Positions 1 through 6,989 of a DNA stretch of 64,000 nt are shown one piece after another (the first letter of the stretch is position 1; each line of letters begins with the position of its first letter). This stretch comes from Glo-17 sp964637835. Its GTDB lineage: Bacteria; Krumholzibacteriota; Krumholzibacteriia; LZORAL124-64-63. The notes below the pieces were generated by a model. That model did not search any database. It saw only the letters and a list, made by a program, of their open reading frames with translations, and was not told where the DNA came from. Both the position numbers and the translations under genes were made by a program. The stretch lies in the NCBI GenBank assembly GCA_964637835.1, contig CAZWYF010000018.1:4656-68655 (forward strand). The letters run 5' to 3'.

Positions 1-427
1 CGCCGGCCCCCAGGAGCAGCAGCTCCGCCAGCAGGCCCACGCCCGTGGTCTGCGCTCGGTGCGCTTCCTCGGCAGCCTCGACATCGCCGGGCTGCGCGCC
101 GCCCTGGGCCGGGCGCGCTTCACCGTGCTGCCCAGCGAGTGGTACGAGAACGGGCCCATGGCCGCGCTGGAATCGCTGGCCGCGGGCGTGCCGCTGGTGG
201 GGACCGACATCGGCGGCATCCCCGAGATGATCCGCGATGGCGAGACGGGGGTGATCGCGCCCCCGCGCGATCCGGAGGGGCTGCTGGCCGCGCTGCGGCG
301 CGCGGCGGCGCTGCCGGACACGGCCCGCGCGGCGGCCCGCGCCTGGGCCGAGGCCCACGCCGACCGGCGCGCACACATGGTCCAGCTGGAGGGGATCCTG
401 CGCGAGGTGGCCGGACTGCCGCACTGA
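1..427 (+). CDS. GT4 family glycosyltransferase, C-terminal part (5' end outside window)
   Basis: The frame is open from base 2 to the TGA at 425-427, so about 141 C-terminal codons are visible and the start lies upstream. What remains is the donor-binding Rossmann half of a GT-B fold enzyme. It carries the EX7E-type segment ENGPMAALES, followed by GTDIGGIPEMI, which in GT4 enzymes bind the nucleotide-sugar. Donor and acceptor cannot be read from this half. A complete GT4 gene lies at 2722 on the same strand with a minus-strand gene between them, so the two are not one operon. Family assignment is firm; the role in polysaccharide or glycolipid synthesis is inferred from the family. Confidence 0.85.
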   Translation, partial: AGPQEQQLRQQAHARGLRSVRFLGSLDIAGLRAALGRARFTVLPSEWYENGPMAALESLAAGVPLVGTDIGGIPEMIRDGETGVIAPPRDPEGLLAALRRAAALPDTARAAARAWAEAHADRRAHMVQLEGILREVAGLPH

Positions 428-485
428 TCCGCCACGGCGGCCGGACCGCGCCGACTGTCCGGACCGCGCCGCCCGGCCGGACCGG

Positions 486-2516
486 TCAGCGAACGAGGGT
501 CAGCTTGGTGGCCGTGCCCGCCTGGCCATCCACCTGCAGGACGGCCAGGTAGACCCCCGAGCCCAGTGGCCGTCCCCGGGCATCCAGACCATCGAACACC
601 CACGCATGGCCACCGGCGGGCAGCGTCCCGGCGTGCAGATCGCGGAGGTGGCGGCCGGCGAGGTCGTGGATGCTGACGCGGACGTGCGCGGTGCGGCCCA
701 GGCGGCAGGAGACGGTGGTGCGGGGGTTGAACGGATTGGGCCAGGCCGCCAGGGACAGCGCGTCCGGGGTGGTGGGCGGCACGTCCACCACGTCGTACCA
801 CTCGTAGCAGCCCAGGTCGGGAGCGGCGCCTGAAGGAACCGGTCGTCCCGCGAGATCGACGGTCAGGCCGAGATCCAGGCCGGCGTCGATGAGCACGCCG
901 CCGGCGGCCGGGAACGCGCTCGTGGCGGTGGAGAACGGCCGGTCGGTGAGCCAGACCATGCCGGTCGGCGTGACGCCCGGAGCACGCAGCTCGGTCTCCA
1001 CCACGGCACAGCTGGCGATCTCGGCCATGCCGTCGCTATCGGAGTAGAGCTGATAGTCGTTGCCGGTGCCCCAGAACACGCAGTTGTAGAGCCGACAGAG
1101 GCGCTCGGGGGTGAAGGTCCAGCCCTCGCTCGCATGGGCGAAGCCGTCGCCCAGCGCGTAGCCGGCGGTGTTGACGGTGTTGTCCAGGAAGGTGCAGTTG
1201 TTCAGCGTGGCGCGGGGATTGACGCGCACCATCACCGCGCCGCCGCGGCTGTACTCGCCGGTGTCGGTGCCGTCGTCGCGGAAGCCGGCGCGGTTGTTCT
1301 CGAAGAGGCAGTGGTTGTAGATGGCGATCTCGCCCACGTTGGCCTCGAGGGCGCCGCCCTTCATGGAGGCGCCGCCCTGGTAGTAGGCGGCGTTGTCGCG
1401 GAAGATGCAGCGCTCGATGAGCCCGCTGGCGAAGCGGCCGATGTAGACGCCCGCGCCCTGGGCGTTGTAGTTGCCCTGGAAGAGGCAGTCCCGCACGGTG
1501 ACGTCGAAGTAGCGCTCGCTGTCGCCGCGGACCATGAGCGCACCGCCATCGCCGGCATCGGTGCCGAGCGCGAGGCTGCCGCGATTGTCGAGGAACCGGC
1601 AGTCGGTCACCGTGACGGTGAGCGGCTCGGTGTGGCCGCCGTTGCGCCGGACGAACACGCCCGCGCCCTCGGACCAGCTGGTACCCAGGCCGCTGCGGCT
1701 GCCGCGCAGCTCGCAGTCGTCGAACACGGCGCCGCCGTTCTCCACGAACACCGTGCCGCCGGGGCCGTCGCAGCGGTTGTCGCGGAAGTCGGTGCCGACG
1801 AAGGTCACGAACGAGGGTGCAGCGTCGGCGACCACGGCCACGGCGCCGCCGCGGGAGCCGGTGGTCGACGACGCGTTGCCCTCGAACCCGCACCGCGTGA
1901 AGGTGGCCGTGATGCCGGTCTCCAGGTAGATGGCGCCGCCGCGCCAGTTGCGGGTGTTGTCGCGGAAGTGGCTGTCCTCCACCTCCAGGACCAGGCCCGG
2001 ATCCGCTGGCCGGACGCGCATCGCCCCGCCATCGTGGAAGCCCTCCACCCAGCACCCGCGGATCACCAGCCGGGACGGCAGCCCGCCCGCGGGGGTCACG
2101 TCCAGCGCGGAGCCGACCCGCGACGCCTGCCCGCCGCGCAGCGTCAGTCCCTGCAAGGTCACCGTGTCGGCGCCGCCACCGGCGTCGAGGCGGCCACTCG
2201 CGGCGATCGCCAGCACGGCGCCCTCGTGGCGGGTGGAGAGCCGCCGGTTGCCCAGCAGGGCGGGCAACGCGACGGCGGTGTCGATGGCATGGATGGCCTG
2301 CGAGACCAGGATGGTGTCGTCGCTCGCGCACGCCGCGGCGGCCAGCGCCACGGTGGAGTACACGTTCTCCGCGCCCCAGTCGCCCGGGACGCTCGGCCCG
2401 GTGGTGCGCAGGCCGCCCGGGTCCACGTGGTAGCGGGCCGCATGGGCAGCGGAACCGCCGAGGAGCAGGACACAGCCGAGCAGGAGCGCCGCGCGCGCTG
2501 CGGTGCGATCTGGCAT
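486..2516 (-). CDS. Secreted right-handed beta-helix protein with FlgD-like C-terminal domain
   Basis: 676 aa. A signal peptide (about residues 1-27, ending AHA) is followed by a long parallel beta-helix region. Rungs repeat the pattern C-x-F-x-x-N (CRFLDNRG, CLFQGNYN, CIFRDNAA, CLFENNRA, CTFLDNTV), as in polymorphic outer-membrane or pectate-lyase-like repeats. The last ~85 residues are a FlgD-type Ig domain opened by WPNPFNPRTT and ending TKLTLVR, a tail shared by four other proteins here and plausibly a sorting or anchoring domain. No catalytic residues were identified, so adhesion or glycan binding is only a guess. The ATG at 2516 has a GGAG about 6 bases upstream, and a good promoter lies at 2567-2595. 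The stop is 58 bases from the convergent glycosyltransferase stop. Confidence 0.85.
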   Translation of the reverse strand: MPDRTAARAALLLGCVLLLGGSAAHAARYHVDPGGLRTTGPSVPGDWGAENVYSTVALAAAACASDDTILVSQAIHAIDTAVALPALLGNRRLSTRHEGAVLAIAASGRLDAGGGADTVTLQGLTLRGGQASRVGSALDVTPAGGLPSRLVIRGCWVEGFHDGGAMRVRPADPGLVLEVEDSHFRDNTRNWRGGAIYLETGITATFTRCGFEGNASSTTGSRGGAVAVVADAAPSFVTFVGTDFRDNRCDGPGGTVFVENGGAVFDDCELRGSRSGLGTSWSEGAGVFVRRNGGHTEPLTVTVTDCRFLDNRGSLALGTDAGDGGALMVRGDSERYFDVTVRDCLFQGNYNAQGAGVYIGRFASGLIERCIFRDNAAYYQGGASMKGGALEANVGEIAIYNHCLFENNRAGFRDDGTDTGEYSRGGAVMVRVNPRATLNNCTFLDNTVNTAGYALGDGFAHASEGWTFTPERLCRLYNCVFWGTGNDYQLYSDSDGMAEIASCAVVETELRAPGVTPTGMVWLTDRPFSTATSAFPAAGGVLIDAGLDLGLTVDLAGRPVPSGAAPDLGCYEWYDVVDVPPTTPDALSLAAWPNPFNPRTTVSCRLGRTAHVRVSIHDLAGRHLRDLHAGTLPAGGHAWVFDGLDARGRPLGSGVYLAVLQVDGQAGTATKLTLVR

Positions 2517-2553
2517 GGAGGGACTCCACGGTGTCCGGAGGAATCTTGATTGT

Positions 2554-2581
2554 TTTTACGATATATATTTTACGGTATAAT
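2554..2581 (+). promoter_or_regulatory. Sigma70-like promoter reading toward the GT4 gene at 2722
   Basis: TTTTAC at 2554-2559, a 16-base spacer and a perfect TATAAT at 2576-2581, in an AT-rich island unlike the surrounding ~70% GC DNA. It overlaps the divergent promoter for the beta-helix gene, so the two probably exclude each other. Confidence 0.5.
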
Positions 2582-2595
2582 CCTCAGGGGGTCAA
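2567..2595 (-). promoter_or_regulatory. Sigma70-like promoter for the beta-helix gene
   Basis: On the minus strand TTGACC (2590-2595) is followed by 17 bases and TAAAAT (2567-2572), an optimal-spacing sigma70-type promoter about 50 bases upstream of the ATG at 2516. Confidence 0.6.
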
Positions 2596-2721
2596 CAAGG
2601 ATCGTCCCGGATTCCCGCCCCGCGCCCGAGGCGCCAGCGGAACCTGGACGACCTCGCCGCCATGGGCTATCCATGACGGACGATCCCTGCGCCTCGCCAA
2701 GCCCACGCCCAGGAGCCTCGC

Positions 2722-3909
2722 ATGCCCGCCAGCCCATCCTCGCTACCCCCGATCGCGCAGGTGATCGAGACCCTCGGCATGGGGGGCGCCGAGCAGCTGG
2801 CCGTCCGCTTCGCCAACGCGCTGGCGGCCCGGGGGCACTCCTCGCACCTCGTGGTGATCGAGTCCCCCGGCCCGTTGCGCGACCGCGTGGCCGCGGACGT
2901 GCACCTGCACGAACTGAGGCACGTGCGCGGCCCCGTCGGCAACCCCCCGCGCTTCCTCGCCTCGATCGGTCGGGGGCGGCGCCGGCTCCTCGACCTGGTG
3001 CGCGAGACGGGCATCGGCGTGATGCAGACCCATCTTCCGGGCGCCAACTTCTGGGGGCTGCTCACGCAATGGTCGGGCGCCTGTCCGGTGATCGCCACCA
3101 TCCACAACAACCAGGAATTCGAGTACGGCGACGCGGACCACCCGCTACGCCGGACCCTGCGCATACAGGCCTACCGCCAGATCATCCGGCGCTGCGCCTT
3201 CACCGTGGCGGTCTCCGCCGACGTCCGCACCAGCATGTGCGCGCAGCTCGGGCTGGACCCGGAGGCCACGCCCAGGCTGCGCACCGTGACCAACGGGGTG
3301 GCGCCGGGAGCGACCCTGGAGCCGCGGGAACGCGCCGCCATCCGCGAGCGCCTCGCCGTACCCGACCAGGTGCCCCTGATCCTGGCCGCCGGCCGGCTGG
3401 GCCCCCAGAAGAACCACGGCGACCTGGTGGCCGCCGCCGCGCGTCTGCGCGATCAGGGCCGACCGTTCCGCCTGGTCATCGCCGGCGAGGGCGAGCACCG
3501 CCAGCAGCTGGAGTCCGCCGTCGCCAGCGAGCGGCTCGCCGCGCACGTCCAGCTCCCCGGCAACCTGCCCGACCTCGACCGGGTCATGGCCGCCGCCGAC
3601 GTCTTCGCCATGGCCTCGCGCTGGGAAGGTCTGCCCCTGGTGCTGCTCGAGGCCATGGCTGCCGGCCTGCCCCCGGTGGCCTACGCCATCCCCGGCGTCA
3701 CCGACGTGATCACCGCCCCGGAGGTGGGCCGGACGGTCCCCCTGGACGACGTCGCCGCCCTCGCCCACACCCTGGCGGCGTTCCTCGAGGATCCGGCGGC
3801 CCGCCGCCGCGTGGGCGCCGCCGCCCGCGATCACGTCGATCGCCACTTCGCGTTCCGCCGGACCGTCGACCGGCTCGAGGCGCTTTACGCCGAGGCCGCC
3901 CGCCCCTGA
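2722..3909 (+). CDS. GT4 family glycosyltransferase
   Basis: 395 aa, normal length for a GT-B glycosyltransferase. The N-terminal acceptor domain opens with the GMGGAEQL loop (residues ~20-27), typical of GT4 enzymes. The C-terminal donor domain has the AAGRLGPQKNH strand and the EX7E motif EGLPLVLLEAMAAG near residue 302. The ATG at 2722 is chosen because AGGAG lies 6 bases upstream and the family N-terminus fits. It is transcribed from the divergent promoter region shared with the beta-helix gene. The enzyme is expected to be cytoplasmic or peripheral at the inner membrane and to build a glycan or glycolipid; the specific sugar is unknown. Confidence 0.9.
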   Translation: MPASPSSLPPIAQVIETLGMGGAEQLAVRFANALAARGHSSHLVVIESPGPLRDRVAADVHLHELRHVRGPVGNPPRFLASIGRGRRRLLDLVRETGIGVMQTHLPGANFWGLLTQWSGACPVIATIHNNQEFEYGDADHPLRRTLRIQAYRQIIRRCAFTVAVSADVRTSMCAQLGLDPEATPRLRTVTNGVAPGATLEPRERAAIRERLAVPDQVPLILAAGRLGPQKNHGDLVAAAARLRDQGRPFRLVIAGEGEHRQQLESAVASERLAAHVQLPGNLPDLDRVMAAADVFAMASRWEGLPLVLLEAMAAGLPPVAYAIPGVTDVITAPEVGRTVPLDDVAALAHTLAAFLEDPAARRRVGAAARDHVDRHFAFRRTVDRLEALYAEAARP

Positions 3910-3912
3910 ATC

Positions 3913-3928
3913 GGGCTGGCGGCAGCCC
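3913..3928 (+). terminator. Weak hairpin after the GT4 gene
   Basis: GGGCTG-gcgg-CAGCCC forms a 6-bp stem just after the TGA at 3907-3909. There is no T-run, so only weak support as a terminator. Confidence 0.35.
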
Positions 3929-3967
3929 ATGGCGCCCGGACCGCCCGCCCTAACGCGACTTATCTCG

Positions 3968-3996
3968 TTGACTTTGAGAGACGATATCCGTAGAAT
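3968..3996 (+). promoter_or_regulatory. Sigma70-like promoter for the Cys-rich secreted protein
   Basis: TTGACT (3968-3973), exactly 17 bases, TAGAAT (3991-3996), about 50 bases before the start codon. One of the best consensus promoters in the window. Confidence 0.65.
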
Positions 3997-4045
3997 CGCG
4001 GCCCGGGATCCGAAGATCCTCGCCCGTCCATGCAAAGGAGCCATG

Positions 4046-4663
4046 ATGATCACCTTGCGCACGAAGACCCTCCTCGGGCTGCTCGCCCTGCTGCTGGCCG
4101 CCGGCCCCGCCGCCGCCCAGTGCTTCATCGGCGGCGAGATCACCGCCGCCGTCAACGATGGCGACCCTTCCCTCGGCATGTGGTGCTACACCCTGGAGAT
4201 GACCTGGGACACCGACGACCAGACCGCCCTGAGCCACCTCGATCTGGTGATCGACGCCCCGGGCGGCGCCTGCGAGTGCGACCAGATCGTCGACGCGATC
4301 CGCTTCACCGACGTGGCTGGCACCTCCGACGGCGTGCCCGGCGACTGCATGGTGGAGTACTACGCGATGATCGAGTGCAACGGCGACCCCTCCATCCCGG
4401 GCGACGAGGGCATCATCATCAAGTGGGAGCCCACCACGATGTCCGACGAGTGCGAGCCCGGTCCGGTGGGCTCGGGCACGTTCACCTTCTACTCGGACTA
4501 CGGCCCGGTCCCGGTGGACGACACGCTGCCCGTCCTCATCGAGAAGAACAGCGGCGAGTCCTGCTCCGGCACCATCAGCGGCGTCTTCCCCGGCCTCGAC
4601 TGCAACCCCGTGAGCACCGAGGCCAGCACGCTGAGCGAGGTCAAGGGACTGTACGACCGGTAG
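4046..4663 (+). CDS. Small Cys-rich secreted protein of unknown function
   Basis: 205 aa. I do not recognise a family. A clear signal peptide ends ...AGPAAA before QCF (cleavage near residue 24). The mature part is acidic, rich in Asp/Glu and Gly, and holds nine cysteines, suggesting a disulfide-stabilised exported protein. AAGGAG at 4035-4040 lies 5 bases from the ATG at 4046 but only 2 from an ATG at 4043, so 4046 is preferred. It has its own promoter (3968-3996) and a strong terminator (4686-4716), so it is a single-gene unit. Unlike other secreted proteins here it lacks the FlgD-like tail. Confidence 0.75.
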   Translation: MITLRTKTLLGLLALLLAAGPAAAQCFIGGEITAAVNDGDPSLGMWCYTLEMTWDTDDQTALSHLDLVIDAPGGACECDQIVDAIRFTDVAGTSDGVPGDCMVEYYAMIECNGDPSIPGDEGIIIKWEPTTMSDECEPGPVGSGTFTFYSDYGPVPVDDTLPVLIEKNSGESCSGTISGVFPGLDCNPVSTEASTLSEVKGLYDR

Positions 4664-4685
4664 CCCCGTCACCGTCTTTCCCGCC

Positions 4686-4716
4686 AGGAGGCGCGCCCCG
4701 ACCGGGCGCGCCTCCT
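4686..4716 (+). terminator. Strong rho-independent-type hairpin
   Basis: A perfect 13-bp stem AGGAGGCGCGCCC / GGGCGCGCCTCCT with loop CGACC, 23 bases after the stop at 4663. The T-run is short (TTCG). Confidence 0.75.
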
Positions 4717-4909
4717 TCGCCATTCCCCGGCCCCTCTGCCGCTGATCCGGACCGATGGCGGCCGATCGCCGACGGCCCACCCGCCCGCCGGCGGAGGGAA
4801 ACCTTTCTCCGCAGTTGATCACGCTCTATCTTCGGGGCGAGATGCGACCGCGGTCGCCCCGTGACGGCGGCCTCGCCCTTCTGACCCCGGCCCCGGAGGA
4901 GACGCGACC

Positions 4910-6031
4910 ATGGCGAAGTACAGGATCGGCTGGATGCCCGGCGACGGCGTGGGTGTGGACGTGATGGAGGCCACCCGCGTGGTGCTCGACAAGCTCGGCC
5001 TCGACGCGGAATACATCCCCGGCGACATCGGCTGGGAGATCTGGCGCACCGAGGCCAACCCCCTCCCCGACCGGACCATCGCCATGCTCGAGTCCGTGGA
5101 CGCGGCGCTCTTCGGCGCCATCACCTCCAAGCCCAAGGAGGAGGCCGAGCAGGAGCTGGTCGCCGAGCTGCGGGGCCAGGGCCACGTCTACCGCAGCCCC
5201 ATCGTGCGCCTGCGCCAGCAGTTCGACCTGCGTACCAACCTGCGCCCCTGCAAGGCCTACCCCGGCAACCCCCTCAACTACCGCGACGACCTCGACCTGG
5301 TGGTCTTCCGCCAGAACACCGAGGGCCTCTACATGGGCGTCGAGTGGCACCCCCTGCCCGATGCCGTCCGTGACGTGATGCAGGAGACCCACCCGGCCCA
5401 GATGGAGCGTCTGGCGGGCACGGCCAGCGACGACATCGCCGCCAGCGTGCGCATCTTCACGCGCCAGGGCTGCCAGGCCATCGTGCGTGACGCCTTCGAG
5501 TACGCGAAGCAGTTCGGCTACGCGTCGGTGACCGTGGTGGAGAAGCCCAACGTGATCCGCGAGACCAGCGGCCTGATGGTGCGGGAGGCCCGGAAGATCG
5601 CCCGGGACTATCCCGGCATCGAGCTGTGGGAGACCAACATCGATGCCATGTGCATGTGGCTGGTGAAGAACCCCCAGGACTACGGCGTGCTGGTGGCCAG
5701 CAACATGTTCGGCGACATCGTCTCCGACCTCTGCGCCCAGCTCGTGGGCGGCCTGGGCTTCGCCTGCTCCGGCAACATCGGCGACCAGGTGGCCATCTTC
5801 GAGCCCAGCCATGGCTCGGCTCCCAAGTACGTGGGCCAGAACCGGGTCAACCCCATCGCCATGATGCTGTCCGCGCGGATGATGCTCGACTACCTGGGCG
5901 AGGCCGACCTGGCCACCCGCCTGGAGGACGCCATCGCCGCGGTCATCGCCGAGGGGAAGGTGCGCACGCGCGACATGGGCGGCACCGCCGGCACCACCGA
6001 CATGACCGCGGCGGTCGTCGCGAGGCTCTAG
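4910..6031 (+). CDS. Isocitrate/isopropylmalate dehydrogenase family enzyme
   Basis: 373 aa, the usual length for the NAD-type beta-decarboxylating dehydrogenases (isocitrate, isopropylmalate, homoisocitrate, tartrate). Family marks are GDGVGVDVM near the N-terminus, the substrate-arginine segment VRLRQQFDLRTNLRP, FRQNTEGLYMGVEW, the catalytic-lysine segment VEKPNVIRET, and the Mg-binding NMFGDIVSDLCAQLVGG (from residue ~265). The reaction is oxidation of a 2-hydroxyacid at C2 with loss of CO2. No leucine or TCA-cycle gene is adjacent, so the substrate is left open. ATG 4910 has GGAGGA upstream. The stop shares CTAG with the convergent transporter gene. Confidence 0.85.
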   Translation: MAKYRIGWMPGDGVGVDVMEATRVVLDKLGLDAEYIPGDIGWEIWRTEANPLPDRTIAMLESVDAALFGAITSKPKEEAEQELVAELRGQGHVYRSPIVRLRQQFDLRTNLRPCKAYPGNPLNYRDDLDLVVFRQNTEGLYMGVEWHPLPDAVRDVMQETHPAQMERLAGTASDDIAASVRIFTRQGCQAIVRDAFEYAKQFGYASVTVVEKPNVIRETSGLMVREARKIARDYPGIELWETNIDAMCMWLVKNPQDYGVLVASNMFGDIVSDLCAQLVGGLGFACSGNIGDQVAIFEPSHGSAPKYVGQNRVNPIAMMLSARMMLDYLGEADLATRLEDAIAAVIAEGKVRTRDMGGTAGTTDMTAAVVARL

Positions 6032-6858
6032 CGGGCGCGGCGGCCGCCTCCGGCGCCGCGCTCGCTTCGCGTGGGGGTCGCCGGCGGGCCCATGGCGTCG
6101 GTCTCGGGGTCGCCGACGGGGTCGAGGTGGAGGTAGCGGGAGAGCAGGGCGACCAGGGCGTAGATGATGGGGGTATCGAGAAGGGCCGCGAGGAGCTTGA
6201 AGACGTAGCCGGTGGCGATGAAGGTCCACAGCTGCGGCCAGAGGTCGCGGTCCGCCTGCAGCGGCAGGGCCTCGGCGTAGAAGTGGGTGATGACGATCAC
6301 CGCGCAGGTGTCCACGAACTGGCTGACCACCGTGGAGCCGTTGTTGCGGATCCAGAGGTGTCGTCCCCGGGTCAGGCGCTTCCAGAAGTGGAAGAGCTGG
6401 ACGTCCACCAGCTGCGCGGCGAGGTAGGCGATCATCGAGGCGGCCACGGCGCCGAAGGTGAGGCGGCGGATGGTGAAGAAGGCGTCCTCGGCCGGCCCGC
6501 CGCCGGGCAGCGCGCCGCCCAGCCACATGATGGCCACCACCCAGAGGTTGATGAGCAGGCCCACCAGGACCACGAAGTTGGCCCGGCGGCGGCCGTAGAA
6601 CTCGCTGATCAGGTCGGTGCAGAGGAAGGTGAGGGGGTAGGGCAGCACGCCGACCGCGACGGCGAAGCTGACGTCGCCCCAGGCGCCCCACTGCCAGCCC
6701 AGCAGCGGATCCCAGGAACCGAGCACCACGAAGCGGCTGATGCCCAGGATGTTGAGCATGGCCAGGGTGCCGAAGAACAGGCCGGTGAGCACGATGAAGA
6801 CGCGCAGGCGGCGCTCGTGCAGCACGGCGACGGGGAGGGGCTGGTCGCGGTCGATCAT
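6028..6858 (-). CDS. yhhQ: Queuosine precursor transporter, YhhQ family
   Basis: 276 aa from the ATG at 6858. About six hydrophobic segments and the family signatures YPLTFLCTDLISEFYGRR and STVVSQFVDTCAVI identify the VUT/YhhQ family of inner-membrane importers for queuosine precursors (preQ0/preQ1), which feed tRNA modification. A longer frame reaches an ATG at 6933, but the extra 25 residues are Arg/Ala-rich with no ribosome site, and the family N-terminus matches MIDRDQPLPVAVLHERR. The C-terminal ~30 residues are a low-complexity Gly/Arg tail. The stop codon shares CTAG with the dehydrogenase stop. It is divergent from the mrp operon, with 131 bases between starts. No other que genes are in view. 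Confidence 0.85.
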   Translation of the reverse strand: MIDRDQPLPVAVLHERRLRVFIVLTGLFFGTLAMLNILGISRFVVLGSWDPLLGWQWGAWGDVSFAVAVGVLPYPLTFLCTDLISEFYGRRRANFVVLVGLLINLWVVAIMWLGGALPGGGPAEDAFFTIRRLTFGAVAASMIAYLAAQLVDVQLFHFWKRLTRGRHLWIRNNGSTVVSQFVDTCAVIVITHFYAEALPLQADRDLWPQLWTFIATGYVFKLLAALLDTPIIYALVALLSRYLHLDPVGDPETDAMGPPATPTRSERGAGGGRRAR

Positions 6859-6989
6859 CCCGCCAGGGTAATACAGGCGACGACGGGCCGCAGGACCGGC
6901 GATTGCCCCTCGCCAGACGGCGGGCTCGCGCATAGCTTGTCGGCGCGCATTTTCGATCGTCGCCCTTCAATCCGGAGGCCCGCGCCCTC

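Noticed and set aside
441..471. 13-base direct repeat CCGGACCGCGCCG between the first two genes
   Set aside because: Seen twice but in very GC-rich spacer; no sign of function or mobility.
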